This document shows positions 1-13,299 of a DNA stretch of 64,000 nucleotides, piece after piece. Origin of the DNA: Grammothele lineata (taxonomy: Eukaryota > Basidiomycota > Agaricomycetes > Polyporales > Polyporaceae). Made by a program: the position numbers and the translations under genes. The notes under the pieces are model-generated. The model saw nothing but the letters and a program-made list of their open reading frames with translations. It was not told the DNA's origin and did not search any database. The stretch is from contig NDFF03000018.1 in NCBI GenBank assembly GCA_002150815.3, forward strand, positions 62,001 to 126,000. The letters are read 5' to 3'. Each line of letters begins with the position of its first letter. Position 1 is the stretch's first letter.

Positions 1-3000
1 GACTTACAATGCGCCGCTCGATGGGGCTGTCGTGGCGACGTAGCATGGCCTGTTCGGAAAAGTGGACAGCAACTTGTTGTGCGACAGCGATGTTCGTCAT
101 GAGCATAAACTCTTCGACCAGATTATGCGCCTCAAGCCTCTGGTACTGGCCGCAGTCGGTGGGCATGCCGTTTTCGTCCAACTTGAAAGTGATGCGAAGT
201 GAATGGGTCTTGACACAACCGGCCTGCATGCGACGTGCACGAAGCTGCTTCGCGAGGTCATCGAGCACCTTGATGTCGTGGGCGATGCCGGCAGCATCGT
301 GTTCGGGAATGACCAGAATGTCGCCTAGAGTCTTGCCCTCGATTACCTCCTGAGCGTTCAAATAGGACAGTTTGGTCGCCGACTTGATAATAGTTCTGCC
401 GAACCACTTCTTGACAATCTTCGCATCCTTCGACATGGTGAAGATGACGGAGAACGCGAGGCGTTCCTGGCCCGGGAGAAGACTGCACGCCTGCTCGCTG
501 AGAGTGGGCGGCAGCATGGGGACGGCGCGCTGTACGAGGTAAACGCTCGTCGCGCGCTTCCGGGCATCGCGGTCGAGAGCCGTGTTTGGCTTGACGAAGT
601 ACGAGACGTCAGCGATATGGACACCGATATCATAAGTGCCGTCCTCGTTCGCTTTGACGGACAACGCATCATCAAGGTCTTTGGCATCCTCCGGGTCGAT
701 CGTGAAGACACGCTCGTCGCGGAGATCTTTGCGGACGTCAAGCTCGCGCTCCGGTACGCTGAGAACCCATTGAGTGTTATGAGCCACGATGCTAAAGAAA
801 TTGGTACTCACCTCCAAGGCGTGGGAGGAAGACACTTCATCACGTTGTCAGTGAACTCTTCCGTGGGGAAATTGCAGTCCTTGAGGAGTGCGCTCGTCTC
901 GACCTCGATGTCGCCAATGGGCCCCAGCTCTTCGACGAGCGTGCCGAAGGGGTGGAGGGAAGAGATGGGCTATGGATGAAGATGAGTTACGTTCACAACA
1001 GCGAGGTCGATTACAGTACGCACATGGCGCTTAATGCATGCGACGAACAGCTTGTTGGCGTACGCCTCCGAGTTCTGCACAAAGTCTGGGGGCGCCTGCT
1101 CGGTAGGGATAGCGATAAGCGGCACACGCTTGTCGGTGGGCTTGAACCAAACGATCTTGGGGCGCTCAATGGGACGACGGGGTTCGTCACCCTTGTCGCC
1201 TTCACGCTCACGACGCTCTGCCTCTTGCTTCTCCTTTGTCGCCGCCGAGGACGGACGAAGCAGACCGAGCGTTCCAGAGAACAGCTGGCCGGGCATGCGC
1301 TCGACAACTGCCACGACGTGGCCCGCAAACTGAGGCTTGACCTCATCCGTCACCCTGCCAAGTTGATCAGTCTGCATACCGTCAAGCCATACTCAAGTAC
1401 GCACTCCTCGTCTTCGAAGAGCATCAAACCCTGGCCCTCGACTTCGACGTCATCCTTCTTCTTGTCGTTCTTACGCCCGGCGGCGCCCTTGAGGTCGTAG
1501 GCGGAGTTTTCTTCCTTCTTGCGCTTCTTCTCCTCCTTCTCCTTCTTGGTACCCCATACTTCGTCCACGTCCAGCAGTTCAACTGCCACAATATCGCCTT
1601 CCAGCGCACGGTTCCGGTCCTTGGAACCACAGATATAGATGTCGGCGTCGAGCACCTCCGTCGCAACATACGCGTCCGACCGATTACGTTTGTTAACGCG
1701 TAGAATGCCTACAACAAGCTTGCCAGCTGCCAGGAGAGGCGGTAGGGAAGCCTGAGGGAGATAAGGAGCGAACAGCGACTTGCGCTGGGGTTGGTTAGAC
1801 TGCTGCTGGAGCTGCGATTGGAACTGCTGCTGTTGCTGCTGCAATAGGTTGATGCCACCCAAACCGAGGCCCATCATGTTGGCAGCCATCATGTTCGGAA
1901 GCATGTTCGGGAAGCTGAAGGACGGCATTTTCTGGTGGTGGCCGCCGGCGGCAGCGCGGAACTGCTGCAGGCTCTGGAGCTGGGCTTGTGCTTGCGCAAG
2001 GTCCGCCGCAAAGTTGCCCCCCTGGAGGGCGCCGACGCCACCATCTGCAGAAGCGTTAATATAGCTCATACGGGTTCCAATAATGAGGACTCACTAATAC
2101 GCCAGCTAGAGTCAGAGCGGTTGTGTCCACCGCCGCCCAGCGTAGGAGGGGGCATAAATCCATCGTCAAATCCGTCCGCACTGTGTGAGAAGCCGAGAGC
2201 ACCGAGGCTAGGCTGGCCACCTGACTTGTTAAGGACGTTGACGCTGTGACGCCTGCCATGTCCACGGGGGACAGACGACGGCTGTCCGTCAAGACCCATT
2301 CCCAGGCCGCCAATATTGCCGAACTGGCCCATAGCGCTCTGCTGGCCGCCAAAGGCGCTGAGGCCAGCCATACTCATGGGAACGGTGCTATGAACGCGAC
2401 GGTGCGCGTTACGGCCAGGAGCGAGACCCGGGGTCTGGAAGGAGAGAACTTGGTTCGAGGCCAATTGCTGCTGGTAGAGAGCTTGCTGCTGCTGCTGCAG
2501 TGCCTCGATCTGGTTTTGAATAGCGATCTACGCCGGTGTATGGGCATACATTAGAGGGGGGGACAAGACGCGGATGGACTCACCTGTTCGGCCATGATCC
2601 CATTGATATCTCCACGCTCCTCCGGCTTCCGCGAAGGCTCAATGGTCTCAAAAGCATTGCTCTGCACTTGCTGGGGAAAGCGGAAGTCATTGTCGTCCTC
2701 ATTGATGGGAGGACCCATCGCGAGACCCTGGCCGGGACGCCTACGACCACCAAACATGAAGCCGGGGGCAAGCTGCGGGCGACCGGAAGAACCTAACACG
2801 TCTTGCTGCTCTTGTTGCTGCTGCGCAGCGAGTGCCTGGAAACGAGGTGCAGTAAAGTTCTGCGAGAGCGAACGACGAGGGTGGGCTTGATAATTGCTCT
2901 CAGGAATCTCCCCATCCTCGACGATCGGCGTGCCTTGGCTATCCTCTACGTCCTCCATCATTGAACCGAGGTTCGGCGAGTAGCCCATTGACGGGCCAAG

Positions 3001-3660
3001 TCCTTGAGCACCGAGCGACGCAGCCTTCCGATGACGCGGCGGCAGTTCATTCGTACCGCCGGGGAAGGCAGCAGCGCCAGGCTGGAAGACCGGTGCGTTC
3101 GCGGGCAGGTTGGAGCTAGCGGCGAGAGTCGCTGACTGCATCTGGGCTGGCTGCTGGCTCGGGGGAGACGTGGTCTTGAGATCCGCGATCATGCGCTGGA
3201 GGGACGACAGGGCGTCGCTGCTCTCGCTCGCCGCGACTTGAGGCGCGGGCGAGCCCGATGGCTGGCGCTGCCGGTTTCCGCCGTTCGCGCCCGCAGGACG
3301 GCCGCCCACGGGAGTCGAGGTCGACTGTCCGCCCTTGCGGTGTCCATTACCGCCACGCTGACCGCCAGACTGCGACTTGCCGCGCTGACGACCCTCACCT
3401 TTCTTTGCGTTGGCAGACTCGGACCCCGACTCAGTGCCCTGGCCCTGGCTGGGGCCCTTGCGACTGGTGGAGCGATTACTGGAGCGCGACGACGGGCGGG
3501 GTGCACCGGCTCCCGCGCTGATAGAGGCAGAGCGACCAGCGGGCCCGCCCTTCTTTGCGCCTTGCTTGTTGCCTACTGGCTGGGCACCGCCAGAGGGTTG
3601 CTTCTTCTCGTCCTTCTTGGGCAGCGTCTGCTGCATCTGAGGGGTGATTTCGTCCGTCAT
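1..3660 (-). CDS. SSD1: SSD1-like RNB-family RNA-binding protein (3' end beyond window)
   Basis: Read on the minus strand from the ATG at 3660. The first ~370 residues are a basic, Ser/Gly/Gln-rich disordered region typical of Ssd1/Sts5. A Gln-rich segment follows, then a cold-shock/OB domain (VVGILRVNKRNRSDAYV, then GSKDRNRALEGDIVAVELL at about 1.6-1.7 kb), a second OB part (GHVVAVVERMPGQLFSGTLG) and the RNB domain, still open at position 1. The intron at about 1.35-1.40 kb is best read as DEE|VTDEVKPQ (49 nt). The RNB motif TIDPEDAKDLDDALS keeps all four Asp of the RNase II metal site. Ssd1 proteins bind target mRNAs for cell-wall and polarity functions and control their translation and localisation. 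Residues such as SVIFTMSKDAKIVKKWFG match the Ssd1 RNB region, so Ssd1 is favoured over Dis3 or Dis3L2. Confidence 0.93.
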
Positions 3661-4166
3661 ATCGTTCGTAACGTGGTAGTCGCGTAGAGAGTGTGTTTTC
3701 CGATATTATGCAGTGTTTTTGTGATTGTGGATTTTTCTGAGGACACGGCGGTGACGAAGACTAGGCAGGGATGAGAGGGGGAGAAGCGCGCATTCAAGGA
3801 GGACTTACACAAAGTTGGGTGGTAAGTCGTAAACGTAGGCTTTGCCCTGTAGGGCGAGTGGGGGTTTATGGGAGTGGTTGCCTCGGTAGGCGTGGAAGGG
3901 GATTGTTTATCGTCGCAGGAGAGAGGCGTCAAGAAGGTGTGCTAGCTATAAGGTCAGGCAACGCGGCTATATTACTTTCCCACGTCCCTTAGTCACTGAT
4001 ACGCCCCGCTGTGCGGAGCCCGCAGGCCCGCATCCGTCCGCCACGAGTCGTCTCGCAACAATAGGATCCCATCCCCGCACATGGTATGTTATCCGAGAGA
4101 CCGTCTACGATTCTACAGGAATAGCGTGTAGAGGCAGAGTACAATATTCTACGAAGCTGTTCTACT
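3661..4166. other. Intergenic: SSD1 5' leader/promoter and IDH2 3' UTR
   Basis: About 0.5 kb between the SSD1 start codon and the IDH2 stop codon. Reading frames here are short and unrelated to any family I recognise. The SSD1-proximal half should hold its promoter and leader. No convincing TATA box, repeat or RNA gene was seen. Confidence 0.6.
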
Positions 4167-5931
<1,765 letters not shown>

Positions 5932-6239
5932 TTTTGCGAGGCAGTCGGAAGACGACGGAGAGAAGAGGTGGCACACCCGGGAGTTCAGGACAGGCGAAAT
6001 CATTGCTGACCACGTGATCAATGATGCACGTCCACGTGGCGTAAGGCTTCCGTGCTTCTCCCGAGTCCCCGATTCGGCCGCACAGCCCGAGAGTCCGAGG
6101 GGTTCCCATAGCGCTATATCACCGAATATCGGACGTGCATATTCCATGCGTCTAGTAGGTGTTCGATAGTCCGGAAAACATAGCGTACAGACGAATATAA
6201 TATATGATACAGAACTCAGAAAGCAAGAACACTCGGGTA
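5932..6239. other. Intergenic: IDH2 promoter and VPS24 3' UTR
   Basis: About 0.3 kb between the IDH2 start and the VPS24 stop. It contains GC-rich stretches near the IDH2 start and an AT-rich part near 6180-6240. No additional gene is supported. Confidence 0.6.
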
Positions 6240-7111
6240 TCATCCACTCAGTAGGCCATTCAACTGCTGCCGATAATGCTCCATCGCCCTCTCGGTCTCC
6301 TCGTCCTCCGCTTGGTCCTGCAATGTCTGTGTGGAATTGAGTTCTACACACCGCAGCCGAGACAGAGACACATACGGGGAGGTCCTCCTTGACCGTGCCA
6401 GCCTGCCCGAGCTTTCCTTCAGTGAGGTCGTACAACACCTTGTCGACCTCGGCATCTGCTTCCTCTTCTAGTTCTTCATCGTCCTCCATGGCCAGGGTAT
6501 CGTCTAACATTTCTTCCATGATTCCCGCCTGCGACATACGACGACGCTCAGAGAATGCCCCCAAGGATGCAACGGGACGTACCTTCGTCATCTCCATGCT
6601 CATCTCTCGCATTGTCTGGCTGATTTGAGGCAGCTTGATCAAAGAATTTGAGAGCTTCATGATTTCTGTCGACTTCTGTAACGACCCAGTAACCTTGACC
6701 ATTGCTACAGATGTATTCCAATGAGACCTTAGGAGATAACTTATGAGGCAGCGAGAAACGCACAAAGCTGTTGTTGTAGTTGATTGCCAATAGATCCAAG
6801 CCTCGCCTTACTGACAGAAAGACGGTCCATCTGCTTGTGACTCCTTACGACTTCCTTCGCCATAATGCGGGCAGACTTCGTGTCTCCCTTTTTAGCAAGT
6901 TGTTTTACTGTTTGCTGTGCTTTCTTAGTCGCAGCATCGAGCTGAGAGTGCCCGGACGGCAGTGAGCGGTTGGTCTTCCATGTGAGCTGTGCTACCGAAC
7001 CTGCCTCATCTCGCGGTCGATCACTCGCTGCTCAGCACGAAGCTTGGCTTGCCATGCGCGAACCTTCTCTTCCGCGGTAGGACCATAGAGAAAGCGATTG
7101 ATAGTCTGCAT
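6240..7111 (-). CDS. VPS24: ESCRT-III subunit VPS24/CHMP3
   Basis: Snf7-family ESCRT-III protein that co-polymerises with Snf7 and Vps2 on endosomal membranes to bud and cut vesicles into multivesicular bodies. Translation begins MQTINRFLYGPTAEEKVRAW, followed by the basic core helices (LAKKGDTKSARIMAKEVVRS, then QMDRLSVSKARLGSI), VKVTGSLQKSTEIMKLSNSL and MREMSMEMTK, and an acidic tail GIMEEMLDDTLAMEDDEE typical of CHMP3. The C terminus AMEHYRQQLNGLLSG fits a weak MIM-type helix. Length after splicing is roughly 215 aa, normal for Vps24. Vps2/CHMP2 is less likely because the VTGSLQKSTEIMK and GIMEEMLDDT signatures are Vps24-type. Several introns of about 50 nt interrupt it. Confidence 0.92.
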
Positions 7112-7486
7112 AGTAGGGTAGAGTACAAGGATGAGGGCCGCGTACAGAGATTGTGGCGCCCCGCAGCTGTAAGTCGTGACGCGGAGACGCGGTGCATGTG
7201 ATCTGCGCTCGACACGCGTTGCGGCGCGAAAGCCGAGCCGAGTACGTACGTACGATTCTGCCAGGGCCGCCGCACGACTTCGTACGCTCCCTTGCGGCTG
7301 ACCGAGGCGGGATGACCCCGTGGGGCTGACGAACGGCTGACTGCCCGTGTTTTACTTATATATGTAGATGCTGTGGTATTCAGGGCGTTCGAACATTCCC
7401 TCACTTCCTTCTCACTTATACCTTCTGCTGGGCAGCGGACTCTTGCTGTATCTTGCTTTCTCGTTGCTCCATCTCCTCCCGTTATC
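7112..7486. promoter_or_regulatory. Divergent promoter region between VPS24 and the GPI-protein gene
   Basis: About 375 bp separate two divergent start codons. A short AT-rich block (acttatatatgtag, near 7352) is a possible TATA-like element for the rightward gene, and a pyrimidine-rich leader runs into its ATG at 7487. Assignment is by position only. Confidence 0.45.
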
Positions 7487-8598
7487 ATGCTGTACCAACT
7501 ATTGCTGCTGACGGCATCTTCTCTTCTTACGCGAGCCGACTTCACCCCCACGGCGCCGGGTCCTGGAGACAGCTTCGCCGCAGGTTCACCCTGTCAAATC
7601 CAGTGGTCTGTGGACTCGACCGGTCAGTGGACGAACGTCTCCATCTGTAAGCCATAATGCCATCCTCTGTTCGCGCGACCTCTCTAGTTGACAACTGTGA
7701 TTCAGACTTGATGACTGGGCCCAACAATAACATGACCCGTCTTCAAACCGTCACCTCGGGTATGGACGGCACGGATACGAAGCTTTCCCCGTTCAGCTGG
7801 CCATGTCCCAAAGTCGACCCCTACTCCGCAATCTATTTCTATCAGGTGCGTTAGAATATTTGCTGACCTCCCGCAGTCGCATTAACCCGAGAAGTTCACC
7901 AATGGTGATGACGTTCAGAACTCGACATGGACCACTCGTTTCACCGTAAGACGTCCTTATACCTCGGCAATAATATAGAGCTTGACCTCCCATAGATCAC
8001 CTCACCATCCGGCGACAGGGAGCCGCAGGAACATCAGGCTCAGCCAAATGGAGATCCAATCCCTTGGGGTCAAGGCCGTCTTGTTTCGGGAGACGACGCG
8101 GTTTCCGAGGACACTCAATCACAGATGACCAACGATACTCAGATGGCTGCCCACGAAGGAGCTGACGGTGCAAGCAGTAGCCGCGTTGCGTCTAATAACT
8201 ATTCGTCCTCGGATCCTTCGCCGACAAAGGCACGCGACCGTCACCTCAAGCATACACGTACGCATGACCACCCATCTCATCAGACTTCTGCGGCGCAGAC
8301 TACGAGAGAACGCCATCTCGCCTACCACACGGCCCAAAGCCTGGCTACGCATATCCTCATCCCCACAGCTAGCGTCGCCGCCTCCAGAAAACCCCACGCG
8401 TCTCACAGTCGTACTAGACTCAACACGCCTTCTCCGTCCTCCATCTCCGGATGCGAGACCGCGGGGTGCTTGGATTCTGCCTCTGGGAATCCCGACGCTG
8501 CCGTGAAGCTCGCCAGTTCTGGGAGTGTGCCACGGGGCGCGCGGCCGCTGCTGGTGGTGGCGTATGTCTATTCGCTGCTTGCCGCCATATTGTTCTAG
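7487..8598 (+). CDS. Secreted Ser/Thr-rich GPI-anchored cell-wall protein (Kre9/KNH-like)
   Basis: The ATG at 7487 opens a signal peptide (MLYQLLLLTASSLLTRA) followed by DFTPTAPGPGDSFAAGSPC and IQWSVDSTGQWTNVSIY, the start of the small Ig-like domain of the fungal Ser-Thr-rich GPI-anchored membrane family. Four exons join through three short introns: SIY|LMTGPNNNMTRL, IYFYQ|KFTNGDDVQNSTWTTRF, and |ITSPSGDREP. A long Ser/Thr/His-rich low-complexity tail ends in a hydrophobic C terminus (ARPLLVVAYVYSLLAAILF), as expected for GPI attachment. Such proteins sit at the plasma membrane or wall; their biochemical role is poorly known. The stop is only 48 bp from the convergent nuclease gene. Confidence 0.82.
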
Positions 8599-8646
8599 CC
8601 TGGTCAGCTCTACTTGTGGTCTGGAAAACGGTTTTGGCCTACTTTG

Positions 8647-9891
8647 CTATGGTTCTTGTCTGCTCGAGTCTGTTGCTGGTGTAGGCTCGGATGGTTGGGC
8701 CCATTCGGACATATCCCTCAGTATCAACATAAACGGCGCGTGATCGCTATGTGCTCTATCCCGTGCGTCTTCAAGGTATGTCATCTCCGTCACATTCTCC
8801 CTCAGACTGGCATCCACGAGGGCATAGTCGACCCGCGCGCAGTCCGCACCTTGAGGCTTCCCTCTAGCAAACCAGCTGTAAGCCCTTCGGTGAGGATATA
8901 GCTCGCGGAACGCGTCGATCACGTTCGCGCCGGGTATAAATTGCTCCGTGAACTCCATTCTTGCCAATCCGTGGGGATATTCCGTCCTCAGGCGGGGGTG
9001 GCAGTCCGCCGGTGCCAACGCAATGTTGAAGTCCCCAACAAGCACCACGCGCAGGCCGCGACGCTGGAGCGCTATGCACTCGCCCAGGAGGAGCCTGTTG
9101 AACTCGCGCTTGCGCTCGTTGCGCGTCTTGGGGGCGGCTTCGCCAAGTGGGTCCCGCCACATGAACTCGCTCCCGTTGAGCGCGTACACGTTTACGAGTG
9201 CCCAGCCCGCCTTCATCTCGAGCACGAGCACACGCCCCTCCGCGTCCCAGTCGACCTCGCGCGCTGCGGCAACCGCGCCCGGCGCGCGCACAAACGTTGC
9301 GACACCGAAATGCCTCTGCGTGCGCACCGCGCGGTTCAGGGAGTGGAACATGGTGTACTTTGGCTCCGCTGCGGGCAGAGGCGGCTGCGCCCGGGCTCCG
9401 TGCTTGTTACCGTTCCCGCTCCCGCTCGGCCCCGGGCCCTCAGACGGGCCCGCGGTGTCGAAGGCGAGCGTATTCTGCGTTCCGTGCGTGCCGAAGTTGG
9501 CAGCGAGGCGGAGGGCGGTGATCCATTCCTTGTCCGAGTGCCGGGCGCGGACCTCTTGGAGGCAGACGAAGTCGGGGAAGGCGTGGCGCCGAACAAGGTC
9601 GCGGAGGAGCCGAGGGTCGCTCCCGGGGACGATCCCGGGGCTGGTGCTCGCCGCGGAGCGGAGCTTGCTCTTCGGGAGCTGGAGGAACGGCACGGGCGTG
9701 TCGACGTTCCAGGAGAGGATACGGACCTCGTTTTCCGAGGGCGCCGGACCGTCGGCATCGTCGGGTCGTTCGGGAGCATGCCTCACGGGTGATGCAGATT
9801 GGCCAAGGCGAGCCTTTGCTCGAGCTGGCTCGGAGAGGCCGGAATCGTCGCTCGGGGATGCAGAGGAACCGCGTCGGGAGCGTTTGGACAT
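8647..9891 (-). CDS. Endonuclease/exonuclease/phosphatase-family protein, ExoIII/APE-like
   Basis: An intronless frame of about 414 aa. The motifs follow the AP-endonuclease/ExoIII order: ILSWNVDTP, then PDFVCLQEVRARHSDKEW (Mg-binding Glu), VNVYALNGSE, GDFNIALAPADCHPRL, RVDYALVD and HSDHAPFMLIL (catalytic His). The N-terminal ~60 residues (SKRSRRGSSASPSDDSGLS) are Ser/Arg-rich and disordered, with a possible nuclear signal. A His in place of the Asn-X-Asn of some family members was not found. The likely role is cleavage of abasic or 3'-blocked DNA ends, but assignment within the family is inferred and other DNase I-like functions are possible. I chose the second Met (9891, MSKRSRRGS) over an in-frame Met at 9909 because it opens the basic tail directly. 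Confidence 0.78.
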   Translation of the reverse strand: MSKRSRRGSSASPSDDSGLSEPARAKARLGQSASPVRHAPERPDDADGPAPSENEVRILSWNVDTPVPFLQLPKSKLRSAASTSPGIVPGSDPRLLRDLVRRHAFPDFVCLQEVRARHSDKEWITALRLAANFGTHGTQNTLAFDTAGPSEGPGPSGSGNGNKHGARAQPPLPAAEPKYTMFHSLNRAVRTQRHFGVATFVRAPGAVAAAREVDWDAEGRVLVLEMKAGWALVNVYALNGSEFMWRDPLGEAAPKTRNERKREFNRLLLGECIALQRRGLRVVLVGDFNIALAPADCHPRLRTEYPHGLARMEFTEQFIPGANVIDAFRELYPHRRAYSWFARGKPQGADCARVDYALVDASLRENVTEMTYLEDARDRAHSDHAPFMLILRDMSEWAQPSEPTPATDSSRQEP

Positions 9892-10371
9892 GGTGAGGGC
9901 CGGATGCACTGGGCGGCGAGGGACGGGCGGGTGGGCTGTTCGTTCCGCTCAAGCTGGTCGTCGCGCACCCCAAAAGAAGACGACGTACGGATACTGTCTG
10001 CCGATGTCTCGGTGCGTGCTGGAGTCTGAATAGGAAGCGGAGAAGAACGATCGCGAACGGTGGCCAGGAGGAGGAATTACAACGACGCGCACTGGCGTGT
10101 AGGCAAAGCGCAAATGGTGTCGTAACGTCCACTGCCCCGGCGGGGCCTTTTCTTGTCCGAAACAGTTTGGTGCACGTGCTGGAGTTGGAATGTATGAGGT
10201 CATCGCACCATTGACAGGCAATGTCGTTGGCGTGAGCGTAAGGGACCGGCATGCAGTGTATTCACTTTCTAGGGAATGATATACAACGATTATAGCTCTT
10301 GTGCACATGTAGAGTAGGTTAAATACTGAATAACGGCGGCGTGTGCCTGAGGCACTATCTAGCCTACAACT
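9892..10371. other. Intergenic: upstream of the nuclease gene, downstream of the Zn2Cys6 gene
   Basis: About 0.48 kb between the nuclease start and the transcription factor stop. It is moderately GC-rich. Overlapping frames continue from the nuclease gene but show no family signature. I see no gene here. Confidence 0.6.
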
Positions 10372-13299
10372 CTATGACGTCGGTCCACCGCGAATCTGCT
10401 CGACCAAGGTCTCCCAGTAGCTCCAGTCCGATCCATCCACTGCAGCGGGAGCAGCGCCCTCGGGGACTGACATCGTCGTCATGCCGTTCGGTGCCAGCCA
10501 CCCGTTAACGTCCACCAGACCCGGCGTTGCCCAAGGAAGCCCCGTGCCGCCCGGCTGGTCGTCTACGGTGGGACCGCCGCTGAAGATGTTACACCACTGG
10601 TCGAGTATCGACTGAGCCGCATCGTCCTCCGCTTGCGGACTGCCAGTACCAGAAGACGTCGCATCCGACTGCTGAAGCTGGCGGACTTGCTGAACCTGTG
10701 AGGACTGTGCGGGATGCGCATATGTTCGCTGGAGAGGGGGAAGAGGTACGGAGGCGACGGAGGCGAACGAGGAATCGTGGAAGGCGGGGATAGGGGGATC
10801 CGGCATACGAGGATTGGGGATCGTCCCGTTGACGCGGTGAGGTGGGTCGATATGCATGGGCTGCCCATTAGCAGGGCTAGGCGTACCCCCGGGCTGCGAT
10901 TTGTTCCTGAGGAACTGAATGATCTTGATCTCTCTGTGTGTGATAGCGTCTACTTCCGCGATCTTCGAGTGCCGTTCAAGGAAGTTGTCGATGAGATAGT
11001 ACATCTTCTCCGCGTGCTGCCCTTTGGGGTAGAGCACAACGTAAATCCCGGCGATCATTGCCGCCTGGAATTCGCGATATGCACTCGCCGCCGGGTCACG
11101 TCCTTCGCGAGTGATTACCGTGATGTACTCCTGGCGGATCTGGTGGTCCTTGAGAGCGGATTCGAAGCACGCCTCACGTGAGCGAGAGTACTTGTTGCTA
11201 TCGAGCTTCCGCAGAAGGTAAGGTCGATGCAGCGAGATGCGGACAAATAGAAACTCTGTGACCAAGAGGAAACGCTGCATTGGGATGTAAGGGTGAGAGC
11301 GGTCGAGGGATGTGTCGGCATCGACCGAATAGTAAGGCGGCAGGTGTTGCTTCCAGGAGAGCAACTCGTCATCTAGCTCAACGACATCAGCGTAATGTCG
11401 AGGAGAGTTGATATTTTGAAAAAAGTCGGAGATGTGCCCCATGATGATCGCCAGTTGATGTCTCAGGATGAAGAAGGTGGTGCGCGTCGGCTGAGAAAGT
11501 GGAAGTGTCCTGAAGTTCTTCCCATCGAATGAATTCTCCTCCATATTGGATGGCGGGCGCGTTGATGTGTAGCTGTCATGGATAGCAACCGGGCGCCCCA
11601 GGACCAACGCGATGGAGCGATCCGCGTGGTAGAGATGACCCCTGCTCCAAGATGTCAGACGTGCACCGTCTCCACGACCTTCAGACACGTACCATATTCT
11701 ACGACGTCTCTCAACTTGGAGAGGTTCCATGCCCTAAGGTTGTACACAATGAGCGTATGTAGTGTTGTGATCAAACGACTGCTCACCATATCGGAGCCGT
11801 CTCTATGCAGGCCGATAGCTTGAGCTATACGGACAGCGGCTCCCAATTGACTCCAGGACTCCGTCATCCTCCGGTCGAGCATGAGGAAGCGTGCACTCTA
11901 GATAAAGCTGAAGACCAGTTCAAATATTCAAGAACACAGACGCACGAGCATTCGCGTAAGCACGATCTCGAAGCAATCGGGTTGGATGCAAGCAACGATC
12001 AGCATTGCACGGCGGCCTACCACGGAGTTAGCATTGCAACATTAAGCAATTAGGGAGAGACGTACAACACCAATAGAACCGAGAGGACGCAGTCTTACAC
12101 TGTTGCTCTGTCCCACCTATACGGTCTGGTGCGGATCTTGCCGCAATGGCAAGTACCACGAACAACAAAGGCAAGAACCGGATGTTGCTGGGCATGGAAG
12201 GATGTTGCTCGTTGGCGAGGAACTGGGCATAAGATGCACGGAACTCGTTCTCCGATATGGGATAGCGGGTCCAGTTACTGCACGAGTGACGTCAGCGTCG
12301 GTCTCGGGAAGCGATGTCGCTTATACGAACATGACATCAAAGTAGTAGTTCACGAGGTCGTCGCGCAGCTTGCGGGGCGGGAGCTCATCGTACATGTTTT
12401 GCAAGCGGTCGGTGCTATAGCCACAGTCTCGCATCAGGCGCTGTAGGCGTTCTGCGGCGCTCTGCTCCATCGGGGTGAGAGTGGGTTTCTGATCCTCCTC
12501 GAAATACCCGTTATGGTTCTGGTTACCGGAGAACGGCATGCTGCGAGGGCTGCCGTCATGTACGGGGCTAGGCATCATGCTTTGCAGCTGGCGTATGGCA
12601 GTCAGGTCACTTCATGACATCCAAAGTTGCAAGACTCGCCTGTTCCAAAACCGCAGGAGCAGCTACCAAACCCGACGCGCTCTTCCCGTACCATGTTCCG
12701 CTCTCAAAGATGCCCCCGCTGGGATCCTCATCTTCGGGCTGCGAGTGATTACCATCGTCGATAGGGGAGAGGGAGCGATACTTGTCGTGTTGGCCTGGGC
12801 CGTCAGAGACGGGCGTGGAGTGCCCCTGGGACCAGTAGTGGGGGAGGGCGAGCTCGATGATTTGCTCGAGACGGGCGAGGCGGGCATGTACGTCCTGGTC
12901 CGATTTGCCCGGAGTATACGACTTGCAGAGTTCTGGCACCTTGCGAGCGATGCACTAAACAGAACCATGAGTTTGATCGCGGGAGAAGCAGGAATCATAC
13001 GGACGTGGGAGCACGGGATCTGTCTATCGCACTATATCCAACGTTAGAACACATGTAGCGGACCGAGTTGGGGCCATAGAGTGCGCACCTTCTGCTTGCG
13101 ACGGTGGCATTCTCCACAGGAGTAACTGGAGGCAGGGTGGAACATGGGTCGAGCGGACGGGGGAGAGAGATCGGAGAAGTGCCGCTTACCTGACTCTTGT
13201 CCTGGGTTTCTTGTGCATGCGGGAGGAGTCACCCTCGTCTTCAGACTTGCGTCTGGAGGGCGTTATGCCGACGGGCGCGTCGGAGGCGTTTTTCACCAT
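10372..13299 (-). CDS. Zn2Cys6 fungal-type transcription factor
   Basis: The ATG at 13299 starts MVKNASDAPVGITPSRRKS and the first exon ends at KPRTRV. The binuclear zinc cluster is assembled from three exons: SYSCGECHRRKQK, then CDRQIPCSH from a 27-nt exon, then CIARKVPELC. This gives C-X2-C-X6-C-X5-C-X2-C-X8-C, a complete Gal4-type cluster. A linker and dimerisation helix follow (DVHARLARLEQIIELALP). The middle region fits the fungal-specific transcription factor domain (AVRIAQAIGLHRDGS near 11.8 kb; LNMEENSFDGK-type segment near 11.5 kb). The C-terminal ~250 residues are Pro/Ser/Gln-rich with a likely activation tail ending in ETLVEQIRGGPTS. Many short introns; roughly 800 aa after splicing. 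The target pathway cannot be read from context. Confidence 0.85.
13005..13031 (-). other. 27-nt micro-exon inside the zinc cluster
   Basis: This phase-0 exon encodes nine residues, CDRQIPCSH, which contain the third and fourth Cys ligands. The acceptor before it ends in atatag and its donor is the weak gtccgt. A stronger alternative donor (gtatga) four bases downstream would put the next exon out of frame, so the 27-nt form is required to keep all six cysteines. Confidence 0.7.

Noticed and set aside
9440..10252. 270-aa minus-strand frame overlapping the nuclease gene
   Set aside because: It is out of frame with the conserved nuclease motifs and rich in Arg/Pro/His from GC-rich codons; a shadow frame.
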